Virus record (IMG/VR): IMGVR_UViG_3300017971_000369
Coordinates: 1 to 49,115 of that record
DNA length: 49,115 bases
Source of the DNA: a virus
Strand: one strand, 5' to 3'
Of this stretch, positions 16,795 through 25,067 are shown in pieces (positions within the stretch are counted from its first letter, which is position 1; every line of letters begins with the position of its first letter). The notes beneath the pieces are model-generated. The model was not told the origin of the DNA. It searched no databases and was given only the letters and a program-made list of their open reading frames with translations. A program made the translations under genes and the position numbers.

Positions 16795-19700
16795 TGAGCA
16801 ACGCTTTCATCACCCTCAACGACAAGGCGGTTGTCGACCCACGGGAGTTGTACCGTGAGGCGAACCGTCTAGGTGTCGATCTTCCAAATGATGCGCTGCG
16901 CGCGAATAGCTTTACTCTTTCTAGAGGAAAGGAGCCTGCAAATGGCTGGATTCTCCTACGCAAATCGGATTTTCCTAGCACTCTCGATTCTATCTCTCTC
17001 GATCTTCGTTTTGTTGTGGACGACAAACCCGGCAAAGGCGCAATCACCTTCCGGGATTTGTGCGTTTGGTCAGTGTATGCTGTACTCGCCGGCTCTTCCG
17101 AGGACGACAGTGTCTTCCTCCTCCAACTTTGTGATCGAAGAGTATTGGCCCACCTATCGGCGGTTAACCGTGCGTACAACCTCTGGGAACCAGACGGTAC
17201 GTTATTCTACACGTCCCAGGATTCTGGCTCGGATTGGACATGGGATTCGATCCTTGAAGATTTGTGGGATGCGCTGCCGTCGGCGGTAGGAGCGTACCCC
17301 GGAACGACCGGTTTGACGTTTCCCGAAGAAACGCCACACTATCAGTTTTGGGGTTGGAATGCGTGGGACGCGATCAATCGCGTTTTGGAAGACACTGGAC
17401 ATACGATCACCCGTGAGTTAGATGAGGTCAGTGCTGGCGTCTGGCAAACGGGTGATCTTAAAATCGTCGCGAAATCGGATACGGATACCGTAATCTCGCA
17501 AGAGTTGACCAAGGCGTTGAAAGACGGTCTGGTCGAACACACGCATCCGCAGGACGTCACAAAAGCTTCGATCCCCGCGACGTTCCGAATCTTCCGGCCC
17601 AAGCGGGACTACTCTTTCCAGAATGATCATTCCAGCGAACCTACGTGGGGCGACAAGCACAAAAACGATTGTACGTACTCGTCCGACGTAGCAACGGCTT
17701 CGCTTGACTCCAGCGTTTCCACGGTTGCTGAAACGGTTTACCCGATTTGGGATTCATACCCCGCTGTTTACGATGAAGACGGGTCCTTGGAAAACGGAAC
17801 GGAGATTTCCAACCGGGCATCCACGCTCGCGAATCTTCACCTATCCGCTTTGCTTCTGGAGGATCGAGACAACACCTTCACCGGGCTTTGGCGTCTGTAC
17901 CCTGGAAAGGTACTGTCTTCGGTTTTGTTCCACGATTTCGGAGACGGTATCTTCACTCAAATTACGGCGGAAGGTTTGACCCGCGCCCCTGCCAATACCG
18001 ACCCCTACTCGCGACCTTCGATTGTCGAACCTTCAATTCCGTACGACCGATGGTTTATTGGAGAAATCACGGGCGGAAGCATCGCCGCAGGTTCCAACGG
18101 AACGGCCAAGGTTCTCTACGGGTCCATCGGAACCTCCGGAAATATTGCGTGGTCGCAAAAGTCAACGGATACCGAGCCGGTTCATAATGCGGCATCCAGT
18201 CGCACATACAACAACGCGGAACGAGTAGTTTGCAAGTACCATTGGCAAACGCAACGTTGGCTGATCCTCGACGAGACGGGTGATCCCGGATCGTCCCCCA
18301 TGAAAATCATTAAGATATACGGGGTCAATGACGAATGCGACACGATTGCTGATGATGCCGATTGCGTTTGGGCGGGAAAGATCGTCACCGGAACAACCTC
18401 CGGTTCGATGTGCGGCTTTCCCAACACCGAAGGTGACGACGTTTGGGTCACTTGTCTGAATCAATGCCCAACTCCGCTGGTCTTGAAGATCGGCGAGTTG
18501 TACATCGGATTCAAAGTCACCGACAGTTACACGTACAACGAACATGCTGACCGACCGCTTTATGCAATCCGAAAGCCGCCAGCGGAAACGGCGGTGGTTC
18601 GTGTTACCGGTGAATCCCCCGGATCGTTTACATCGTGCTATCACGACGTAGACGAGATCGGCAAGTGTGCGTACCAAGGGAAGCGATTAGAACCGGACTA
18701 CCAAGCAAGTGGTCAGCTTCCTTCGGATATGTGTGACGCGGACGCCTGGCAGGAAGTCGAAGACATTTGGATTGTCGGGGTTAACCAGTGTAATCACATG
18801 CGGGAGCTGCGAGTCGGCGAACAGTACATGGGAACCTGCATGGGTTACTTGATCAACGGTGCGGTCAAGTACCCATGCTACGCCGTCCGGCATGAAGAGA
18901 CTTCCGTCTATCTATTTGAGGCAAATTCGTCCGGCGTTTATTCCAACAACGTCTATGACGTCCAGACGTCCGATCTTCATTACCCCGACGGGACGGATAC
19001 CCTGAAGGGTCCGAACATCGTTGACCACACAACGTGGAACACAGACACGTTGAACTTGTTTCCACGGGTGCGGAATAACAGCCGCGGCGTTTGCGTTTAT
19101 GTCGGGTCAACGTCAAACGCGGTTACACCTCAAGATGAATGGCACATCGTCAACGTCCAGCAAGAAGCGATCATCGTTGAAGTCGAGTTGAATGCACATT
19201 TGACGCCCGGCGATAATACGATTTCTACCACCTACCGAAGAACGCTTTCGCCTAGCCCGTTCAATATTGCTCCTTCTGCGGTAAACAATTGCAACAACCG
19301 TTTCAAGCTTCGCGGAACAAGCGGGACGCGGGCGCTTGCGTTTTATGACAAAGACGCAACGGGTTCGGGTGATCTCACTTATGATTGGACGATCTTTCAG
19401 GTGGAGGGAGGTTGTGGGCCGCTTCTTTGGCGTGCAAACATCACGTCCACCTCTACTGAGTATCCGCCTGATGTGTCAGCACTTCCTTGGGGTTCGGAAG
19501 TTGTCACATCTGCTAACTATCCTTTAGGATTTACACATAACACGGGAACGTATGAAACGACGTTTACCAAAGTCGGTTGGTATGACATTCGCATTTCGAT
19601 AAGACTTCAAGCAGGGACAAATTCAGGAACAGGCACAAATACGACGTTCACTTTAGAATTGGATTTTGATACTGGTGGTGGATATTCGGGCGAAACGTTG

Positions 19701-19901
19701 TCACAACGATCAGTTTATATCGGAAACGATGGCGCATCTAGTTCTTTGTTCTTAGACTATGCCGGACTTGAGATGCAGTACCTCAAACAAATTACTGTAG
19801 CTAATACGAAGATGCGCACCAACTTTAGACGGGATGGAGGCAACCAAGCGGTCAAGGTGATTCAAGGGAGCTTATTCATCCAACCAGTGAACTATGCCTA
19901 A
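16794..19901 (+). CDS. Large tail protein with internal Cys-containing repeats and C-terminal jelly roll
   Basis: 1035 aa. Residues ~505-595 and ~610-700 form a tandem repeat: each has a 'C.W/Y.GK' strand, a Cys before a charged loop, '(D/I)(V/I)W(V/I)...NQC', 'L.(I/V)GE.Y(I/M)G' and a closing 'P.YA(I/V)R'. The C-terminal ~140 residues (PLGFTHNTGTYETTFTKVGWYDIRIS...) have the strand pattern of C1q/TNF-like jelly rolls used as receptor-binding tips. No enzyme motif or signal peptide. It is the longest gene in the window and follows the portal region, so it is probably a tail-tip, fibre or spike protein; the exact role is unknown. Confidence 0.55.
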   Translation: MSNAFITLNDKAVVDPRELYREANRLGVDLPNDALRANSFTLSRGKEPANGWILLRKSDFPSTLDSISLDLRFVVDDKPGKGAITFRDLCVWSVYAVLAGSSEDDSVFLLQLCDRRVLAHLSAVNRAYNLWEPDGTLFYTSQDSGSDWTWDSILEDLWDALPSAVGAYPGTTGLTFPEETPHYQFWGWNAWDAINRVLEDTGHTITRELDEVSAGVWQTGDLKIVAKSDTDTVISQELTKALKDGLVEHTHPQDVTKASIPATFRIFRPKRDYSFQNDHSSEPTWGDKHKNDCTYSSDVATASLDSSVSTVAETVYPIWDSYPAVYDEDGSLENGTEISNRASTLANLHLSALLLEDRDNTFTGLWRLYPGKVLSSVLFHDFGDGIFTQITAEGLTRAPANTDPYSRPSIVEPSIPYDRWFIGEITGGSIAAGSNGTAKVLYGSIGTSGNIAWSQKSTDTEPVHNAASSRTYNNAERVVCKYHWQTQRWLILDETGDPGSSPMKIIKIYGVNDECDTIADDADCVWAGKIVTGTTSGSMCGFPNTEGDDVWVTCLNQCPTPLVLKIGELYIGFKVTDSYTYNEHADRPLYAIRKPPAETAVVRVTGESPGSFTSCYHDVDEIGKCAYQGKRLEPDYQASGQLPSDMCDADAWQEVEDIWIVGVNQCNHMRELRVGEQYMGTCMGYLINGAVKYPCYAVRHEETSVYLFEANSSGVYSNNVYDVQTSDLHYPDGTDTLKGPNIVDHTTWNTDTLNLFPRVRNNSRGVCVYVGSTSNAVTPQDEWHIVNVQQEAIIVEVELNAHLTPGDNTISTTYRRTLSPSPFNIAPSAVNNCNNRFKLRGTSGTRALAFYDKDATGSGDLTYDWTIFQVEGGCGPLLWRANITSTSTEYPPDVSALPWGSEVVTSANYPLGFTHNTGTYETTFTKVGWYDIRISIRLQAGTNSGTGTNTTFTLELDFDTGGGYSGETLSQRSVYIGNDGASSSLFLDYAGLEMQYLKQITVANTKMRTNFRRDGGNQAVKVIQGSLFIQPVNYA

Positions 19902-20523
19902 AGTATCTTGGCGATATATCGACATTCCTCGAACCGGGTCCACTTCATTTCGCGAGCTATTCGGCCCCGGAGCCGATGCGGGTGTGCGACACACCCCGTA
20001 CCGTCCTGGTCACGAATCTGCGACGCAGTTTGTCACAATCATTCGCCATCCGCTGGACCGTCTTGTCTCCATTTACGCATACGTCAAGAAGGTTCAACCG
20101 AACCATCTGGACGGTGCAACATCCTTCGCCGAGTGGGTCAAAGACGGGATACCATACAACGGGGTCCGTCTTTCAAGTTGGAACGGGGACCATGCGGACG
20201 CTGCGAGAAAAAAGCAAGGCCCTTGGCTGACCGTTCCGCAATGGTACTGGATAGAAAAGGTTCCGACGGGAATGCTGCGCATCCTCCGTTTTGAGAATCT
20301 GGACCACGACGCGGAAGAGTTCAACCGCTGGCTCGGGCGTGCAAACAACCGATTCCCTCACATCAATCAATATCCCCATCCCCCGTGGCGTGAATTGTAT
20401 GCCGACCCCGAAGTCCTTCGGATCGCAACTGCTGTCTATGCAATTGATTTGGTCAACTTTCAGTATGAGGTGCCTTGCGGCATCGGGGATTGTCAAGGGG
20501 ATATGTTGCTAAAGCATAAGTGA
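19894..20523 (+). CDS. Sulfotransferase-like protein
   Basis: 209 aa, overlapping the previous gene by 8 bases. Two motifs of PAPS-dependent sulfotransferases are visible: the 5'-phosphosulfate loop 'IPRTGSTSF' (residues 11-19) and the 3'-phosphate motif 'IRHPLDRLVSIYAY' (50-63), with a later 'LRFENL' helix. These enzymes move a sulfate from PAPS to a carbohydrate or protein hydroxyl group in the cytoplasm. The length is short for the family but the nucleotide-binding core appears complete. It is coupled to a tail gene, so the target might be a host glycan or a virion glycan; that is inference. Confidence 0.65.
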   Translation: MPKVSWRYIDIPRTGSTSFRELFGPGADAGVRHTPYRPGHESATQFVTIIRHPLDRLVSIYAYVKKVQPNHLDGATSFAEWVKDGIPYNGVRLSSWNGDHADAARKKQGPWLTVPQWYWIEKVPTGMLRILRFENLDHDAEEFNRWLGRANNRFPHINQYPHPPWRELYADPEVLRIATAVYAIDLVNFQYEVPCGIGDCQGDMLLKHK

Positions 20524-20611
20524 GGGGGTAGACTAGTCTGGAGGTGCCAGACTTGTCACCGTACCGTTCCGGTCATTCAATCGAAGCGACCCTGCCATTA
20601 GGAGACACAAG
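20524..20611 (+). promoter_or_regulatory. Intergenic hairpin and possible sigma70-type promoter before the peptidase gene
   Basis: A hairpin AGTCTGG-AGGTG-CCAGACT lies at about 20535-20553, just after the sulfotransferase stop, together with the palindrome AGACTAGTCT. TTGTCA (20553-20558), 17 bp, and TTCAAT (20576-20581) form a plausible but imperfect promoter. AGGAG precedes ATG 20612. Confidence 0.35.
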
Positions 20612-22000
20612 ATGCCGTCCCTCGAATCTGCGCTGCAATCTGCGGCGGAACAAACCACGTTTGAAAGCGTCCGTAAGGGAATCCGCGACTCGGGCGGAGC
20701 CGGTTCCGCGTTGCAAGTCTACCAGATGGGGTTCTTCGGAGCCTTTGGTCCGACTGGTCCGGAGTGGATGAAGAAGATTTGGGAGGAAGACCAAGACTTG
20801 GTAGGGCAGTTTCGCGGTCTTGAGCACGTTGCTATTCCACGTGCAGAGTGGAGGGGGAAACGTGCGACGTTTTGGAATCATTACATGGAGCTTCAGCCGG
20901 CAGATGCGCTTCGCGGGAACCAAGACACCGGAAATTGTACATCGTGGTCAGGTAGAGCAATGCTCAATTGTTGTCTCGGCGCGGACATCAAGAAGCGGTT
21001 GGAGCGGCAAAAGTGGCCCGGTGCTCGAATCGGAACAGCGATGATGTACGCCAACCGAGGGCATAGCGGAGCTGGCATGACGTTGGCTCGGGCGATTGAC
21101 GCTGTTGCGAACAAATACGGGATCAGTATCCAAAAGTCATACTGCAACGGCCAATACGACCTGACGGCGGAAGATGCGGACGAGGGGTACGGCGTAAGCT
21201 GGTGGCGCGGCGTTCCGGATTGTGTCCTGGAAGAAACACGACAGCACAAGCTGTTAGCCTGGGACCGTGTAACGGATGAAGACAAGTCAATGTCTTACCT
21301 CCTTGACGGTCGATTTCTGTTTCACGGTTCGCAGTACACAGCCCGTCCGTCCGGAAACCTGATTTCTTCTCTCCAGAGCATCGGCGGACATGCGCAAGCC
21401 GTCCTCGGGTACGATGATACCGACGAGTTCAAACAGTGGTACAAAGAAAATACCGGCCAGACGTTGAACGACTACGTAGTAATCCACGATCAAAGTTGGG
21501 GGAATTGGAACCAGATCCCCGGTTCGAAATGGCCAGACCATCTTTGGGGTCAGAAGCCTGAAGGGGCATGGGTTGTAACGGGTCGCGATTACATGCGAAT
21601 TGTGAACCAGTGGGGGGATCAATACGCCGCGTTGGACGTTGGTGGTTTTCCAGACGACAGTCCACCACCTCCCCCGCCTCCGCCACCTGCGACGTGGTTG
21701 GCTGTTGCTGTCTGGGATGTCAGTCCGACTACCGGCGTAGTGGGCCAGATAATCGAGTGGTTCGTGAACGGGGAAAAGAAAGCGACAGTCTCGATGAATG
21801 CTTCGCAAGAACGAACGACATCGGATGATGCGAAAATTTCGGAAAGCCTTAAAGCGGGAGATGCTGTCGAGGTTCGTATCAAAGCGATTACCGCGTCCGG
21901 CGTTACGAGCGAACCCGCAATCGCACAAGGGACGGTGGAGGAAAACGGGGAGCGTCCTTTACCTCCTCGAAATGTTCGACTGGCTTTCACCAAACGTTGA
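20612..22000 (+). CDS. Papain-like cysteine peptidase with C-terminal Ig-like domain
   Basis: 462 aa. The catalytic Cys is probably C109 in 'GNQDTGNCTSWSGRAML', which matches the Q..G.C.sCWa motif of papain-type (C1) peptidases. The His is H260 in 'IGGHAQAVLGYDD'. The position of the papain Asn is occupied by Gln294 in 'VIHDQSWGNW', an unusual replacement. A run of nine prolines (351-359) links to an Ig-like domain (360-460) similar to the end of the beta-helix spike. No signal peptide. It could act during entry or lysis, or process proteins; the substrate is unknown. It is the only clear hydrolase in the late region. Confidence 0.65.
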   Translation: MPSLESALQSAAEQTTFESVRKGIRDSGGAGSALQVYQMGFFGAFGPTGPEWMKKIWEEDQDLVGQFRGLEHVAIPRAEWRGKRATFWNHYMELQPADALRGNQDTGNCTSWSGRAMLNCCLGADIKKRLERQKWPGARIGTAMMYANRGHSGAGMTLARAIDAVANKYGISIQKSYCNGQYDLTAEDADEGYGVSWWRGVPDCVLEETRQHKLLAWDRVTDEDKSMSYLLDGRFLFHGSQYTARPSGNLISSLQSIGGHAQAVLGYDDTDEFKQWYKENTGQTLNDYVVIHDQSWGNWNQIPGSKWPDHLWGQKPEGAWVVTGRDYMRIVNQWGDQYAALDVGGFPDDSPPPPPPPPPATWLAVAVWDVSPTTGVVGQIIEWFVNGEKKATVSMNASQERTTSDDAKISESLKAGDAVEVRIKAITASGVTSEPAIAQGTVEENGERPLPPRNVRLAFTKR

Positions 22001-22002
22001 CC

Positions 22003-22027
22003 GTCCCGTCGGGGACCTGGAAAGGAG
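22003..22027 (+). promoter_or_regulatory. Hairpin plus ribosome-binding site resembling a reduced leader element
   Basis: GTCCC (22003-22007) / GGGAC (22012-22016) with loop GTCG, followed by CTGGAAAGGAG. The stem is the same as hairpin 1 of the recurrent leader element but the TTTTCTCTCCAG part and hairpin 2 are missing. Confidence 0.4.
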
Positions 22028-22035
22028 ATGCAGAA

Positions 22036-22260
22036 ATGAGTGGTGTCTGGATTCGAGTCGTCATTGCGGCTCTCAAGATTATCTCCCGGTTCATCGAAGA
22101 CCCGGAGATGAAGAAGATTCTGGAAGAGTTAATCGCCATCCTCGAAGAACTCTTCCAGAACCCCAACGCGATCAACGAAGACGATTCAAAGGCCGAACTT
22201 GTCGCCCAGTATGAAAAGTGCCTGCTTCGCTCTCGTAATCGCGACGTATCGAAGATTTGA
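22036..22260 (+). CDS. Small amphipathic helical protein
   Basis: 74 aa; ATG 22036 with AAAGGAG 8 bases upstream. The N-terminus is hydrophobic (VWIRVVIAALKIISRFI) and the middle is an acidic amphipathic helix (EMKKILEELIAILEELF). It might be a small membrane-associated protein, but the hydrophobic segment is short. Its last 75 bases overlap, tail to tail, the end of the helicase gene on the other strand. No family recognised. Confidence 0.45.
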   Translation: MSGVWIRVVIAALKIISRFIEDPEMKKILEELIAILEELFQNPNAINEDDSKAELVAQYEKCLLRSRNRDVSKI

Positions 22261-24528
22261 TTCCTGAACTTGTTCCCATGCAGCGGTCGCGTAAGGGTGC
22301 GGGAGCAGATCAGGGCGTAGGATAACCACCCGGTCTGCTTCCAACCCCTTCGCGCGGTGAATTGTGCTGAGGATGTAGCCGCCTTCGGTCGCTGCTTCGT
22401 CGCTTAGAATCCCGTTGAGCTTCTTTCGGTAGTCCTTGGCGTTCTTGCAGTCCGTCACCGTCATCTTGACGCACTGTACTCTATCTTCCAGGGCGGCTAT
22501 CGCCATCTGCGGAGCGTCGTTGCGGATCAGATGAGCTTCCGCGTGGGCTTGGTACTGGTCTAGCACGTTGATGTGGTTCTCCCAGCTCGTTTCCTTGCCA
22601 AAAGCCTTCTTCGCCAGACCGACGAATTCGGGAATCATATCCCGACCCCGGACGTAGACGGGGATTTGCTGTGCGAATAGGCGGTTGAACAGCTCGAACA
22701 GCGGAGCGTTGGTCCTGCAAAGCACCATCGCCGGCGGTTCGATATCCTCAATCTCCCTGGAGGTGAAAGCAGCAATACCGTCCGGGGCGTTCGGTGCAGC
22801 TTCCAGGTCGGGGACGATAGTCTGCGCGAGACGGACGACGTTCTTCGGACACCGCCACGAAACCGTCAGCGGCAGCTCGATTAGTCCACGTTCCGTTGCG
22901 AGGAGACGTTCCCGAAACCGGGGAATGCTTTCCGCGTCTGCACCTCTGAAGCCAAAAATAGAATTGCCAGTTGCTATTTCATCTGCGATGTACAAACGTC
23001 GACCCCCTTCGGTCGGCGCGACTTGCAAACTCCAAACTTCGCCTACATATCTTTTTCTCGTAAACTGGAGTGGTTCCCAGGAACAATCACGAGGGCCTTT
23101 GACTCGCACGACCATCATGCAGCCATTTAGCAGGTTGTACCCGCGACACATGAAAGAGTAATAGCCGACATGTTGGGCGCTTCCTTTTTCCCACATAGGA
23201 TACCGTGGGTGTCGACCAAACTCTTGAAGAAGGGCACCGATCCTTTCCGGATTCTTCAAGTCTCGTTCTAGTTCTTCCTCCCAAGATCGGTTCGTCCATT
23301 CGAACATGGCCCTTTGCGGGATTTGGTACTTCAGGGAGAGCAACCACTCCAGTTTGCGCGCTTCTTGGCGAGTAGGGAATACATCCAAAACCCAAAGACA
23401 ATCCACCTTTTCTCCGCGAGCACGGACGCCCGGTCCAAACCCACAATCCATTTGAAGTTGTGTTGTTCCGATTCGCGGAATATCGCCTGACAACATTAGG
23501 TAGACCGCGTGTAGCTTCTTCCCTTTTTTCGGATCGAAACGTACAAGCCACCGATGTTCGAGTGTTGTGCATGTTCCGTTTCCGTGAATCAAATCGCCGT
23601 TGTGTTCGTGGTGTTCGATTTTTTCTATCTTGCGTCCTTGTGTATTATGGCCCGGAGAATATGTGTCTTTGCTTTTGTAGGTCGCTAACTGGTCCCCGAC
23701 TTTCAAGTCTTGAATCGGCACGTAGCCGCGCCCTGTCGCCAAAACCTTAGTCCCCCTGGGTTGGCATTGCTCCGGATCGCCGATCACAATGAACCGTTTC
23801 GAAAACTGCGATAGCAATTGACGTTGACAGACGTTCAGGTCTTGGGTCTCATCGACGCCCATCGCTCCGAATGGTGCGGGTTTCAACTTGAGCTGGATAG
23901 GAAGCCAGCACATGTCATCGTAATCGACGCGGTCGGTCAACCGTCGCGACTCTTCGATGCACATGGAGGCCCGCTCCGCAATCTTCTCTTCGTCTTCCAA
24001 AGCCATGCCGTAATGCTTCACTAATGCGAGAATCTCCTCCGGGGTTTCGACAAGACAGCCCTTGGCCAGGCCGACCACCTTCTCCAGGTCGTAGATTAGC
24101 TCCCAGTCTTTTATTTCCAGAGATCCGTCGGAACGGCCAAAACACTCGCGGTATATGTCGCGGATTTTGTTGAAGTTCACACCGTCGACGGCGTATCCCT
24201 TGTCCTTCAACAGTCGAAACCCGAGAGAGTGGACCGTGCAAGCGAGGGTGGACGGCCCGACCCGGCCTTGCAGCTCGGTCGCGATGAGCTTGGAGAAAGC
24301 GACGATTGCTTTCCGGCTCGATTTGACCTTGGAGAAACCGTCAACAATCGTGGTTGTCTTTCCAGTCCCAGCACGCGCAATCCCAAGGATATGCTGGTCG
24401 GAATTGCTCATTGCGTCCCACAAATCTTTTTGTTGCTTTGTTGGTTTGTAGGACTTGCGAACTTTCTTCGCGGCGGGGGTTGCTACTTTCGCTTTGCGTC
24501 GGATTGTCTTTCGTTTGATTGTGGCCAC
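22186..24528 (-). CDS. UvrD/Rep-type superfamily 1 helicase interrupted by an intein
   Basis: 780 aa; GTG start with AAAGGAG upstream. Helicase motifs in order: Walker A AGTGKTTT (53-60), Walker B VDETQD (225-230), motif III GDPEQ (250-254) continued after the intein as SIFGFRGAD (523-531), a motif IV-like SWRCPKNVVRLA, motif V TIHRAKGLEADRVVIL and motif VI NLRYVAITRAKQALFIL. Removing residues 255-522 restores GDPEQ-SIFGFRGAD and leaves a 512-aa 3'-5' DNA translocase. The N-terminal ~27 residues are a Lys/Arg/Ala-rich tail. It is the last gene of the leftward unit and probably acts in replication or recombination. Confidence 0.85.
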   Translation of the reverse strand: MATIKRKTIRRKAKVATPAAKKVRKSYKPTKQQKDLWDAMSNSDQHILGIARAGTGKTTTIVDGFSKVKSSRKAIVAFSKLIATELQGRVGPSTLACTVHSLGFRLLKDKGYAVDGVNFNKIRDIYRECFGRSDGSLEIKDWELIYDLEKVVGLAKGCLVETPEEILALVKHYGMALEDEEKIAERASMCIEESRRLTDRVDYDDMCWLPIQLKLKPAPFGAMGVDETQDLNVCQRQLLSQFSKRFIVIGDPEQCQPRGTKVLATGRGYVPIQDLKVGDQLATYKSKDTYSPGHNTQGRKIEKIEHHEHNGDLIHGNGTCTTLEHRWLVRFDPKKGKKLHAVYLMLSGDIPRIGTTQLQMDCGFGPGVRARGEKVDCLWVLDVFPTRQEARKLEWLLSLKYQIPQRAMFEWTNRSWEEELERDLKNPERIGALLQEFGRHPRYPMWEKGSAQHVGYYSFMCRGYNLLNGCMMVVRVKGPRDCSWEPLQFTRKRYVGEVWSLQVAPTEGGRRLYIADEIATGNSIFGFRGADAESIPRFRERLLATERGLIELPLTVSWRCPKNVVRLAQTIVPDLEAAPNAPDGIAAFTSREIEDIEPPAMVLCRTNAPLFELFNRLFAQQIPVYVRGRDMIPEFVGLAKKAFGKETSWENHINVLDQYQAHAEAHLIRNDAPQMAIAALEDRVQCVKMTVTDCKNAKDYRKKLNGILSDEAATEGGYILSTIHRAKGLEADRVVILRPDLLPHPYATAAWEQVQESNLRYVAITRAKQALFILGDKFGL
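22963..23766 (-). other. Intein in helicase motif III (268 aa)
   Basis: The insert begins with Cys (CQPRGTKVLATGRGYVPIQDL, a block A signature with the GD of 'LKVGDQL' following). It contains block B 'TTLEHRWLV' with the TxxH motif, and ends with a block F-like 'RRLYIADEIATGN' followed by Ser of the host protein. The penultimate residue is Gly rather than the usual His. A middle segment (WVLDVFPTRQEARKLEWLL and onward) might be a remnant or unusual endonuclease domain; I see no LAGLIDADG motif. The insertion point is the conserved ATP-coupling motif, as is typical for inteins. Confidence 0.85.
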
Positions 24529-24558
24529 GGTACGGCTCCTTTCGGTTTTTTATGGTAC

Positions 24559-24605
24559 AAAAAAAACGGGAACCGATACGGAACCGGTTCCCGGTTAACT
24601 AGTAA
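24559..24605 (-). terminator. Rho-independent terminator on the minus strand
   Basis: On the minus strand an 8-bp stem GGGAACCG/CGGTTCCC (plus-strand 24685-style mirror at 24568-24575 and 24585-24592) is followed by eight T (plus-strand A24559-24566). It lies just after the stop of the 24610-24807 gene and upstream of the helicase start. A flanking ACTAGT repeat adds an outer palindrome. Confidence 0.7.
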
Positions 24606-24609
24606 CTGA

Positions 24610-24807
24610 CTAGTCTTTTTCCTCTTCAAGTCGAAACTCACGACGGGTTAACCATTGTCCGTTGTCCAGAATGTACAACGGGGATAAGTTGAACCCGCTG
24701 GGTTCCCGGACGTCTACGATTCGTTGGTGTCGCGCGAACCCTTCATTGATTACGACAACTACCCGTCTACCGATCAGGTTTCGCGGGTCTAAAAGATTCT
24801 CAAGCAT
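24610..24807 (-). CDS. Hypothetical 65-aa protein
   Basis: The sequence (start MLENLLDPRNLIGRRVVVVINEG) predicts a small beta barrel-like fold with 'GRRVVVVI' and 'LSPLYILDNGQWLTRREFRL'. It overlaps the zinc-ribbon gene upstream by 19 bases, so the two are translationally coupled. No family recognised. Confidence 0.5.
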   Translation of the reverse strand: MLENLLDPRNLIGRRVVVVINEGFARHQRIVDVREPSGFNLSPLYILDNGQWLTRREFRLEEEKD

Positions 24808-24995
24808 TCTGCGCTTTCCTCCGAATTACGTGGATAATCAGGATTTGGGGGAACGTAGAGATCAATATCGGTTCCCCCGCACTTCGGACACCCCTCCGTA
24901 ACGGCGCGTTCTGCGCTTTGGGTTGTCCAGAATCGTTTCCCGCATTCCATGCACTGGAATGTCGGGGTCCTAGGACGTCGCTTTTTCGATGACAT
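24789..24995 (-). CDS. Small zinc-ribbon protein
   Basis: 68 aa. 'FQCMECGKRFWTT' and 'GCPKCGGTDIDLY' give a CxxC...CxxC zinc ribbon (residues ~15-18 and ~36-39). The N-terminus is basic (MSSKKRRPRTP). Such short ribbons are frequent in phage early regions and bind nucleic acid or proteins; the partner is unknown. Its start is preceded by AGGGGG and by the minus-strand leader-like hairpin. Confidence 0.6.
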   Translation of the reverse strand: MSSKKRRPRTPTFQCMECGKRFWTTQSAERAVTEGCPKCGGTDIDLYVPPNPDYPRNSEESAECLRIF

Positions 24996-25010
24996 TGTGA
25001 AACCCCCTAA

Positions 25011-25056
25011 AAGAAGGGGGGGTGCGGTTTCCCGTCACCCCCCTGGAAAGATAACC
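25011..25056 (-). promoter_or_regulatory. Minus-strand leader-like element and terminator hairpin
   Basis: Read on the minus strand: GGTTATCTTTCCAG (25056-25043), then hairpin GGGGGGTG / CACCCCCC (25043-25036 and 25024-25017) whose loop holds TGACGGGAA-like sequence, then TTCTTTT. The opening matches the plus-strand leader elements; the hairpin with its T-rich end also fits a rho-independent terminator for the gene ending at 25068. Confidence 0.5.
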
Positions 25057-25067
25057 TACCCCCTAGA

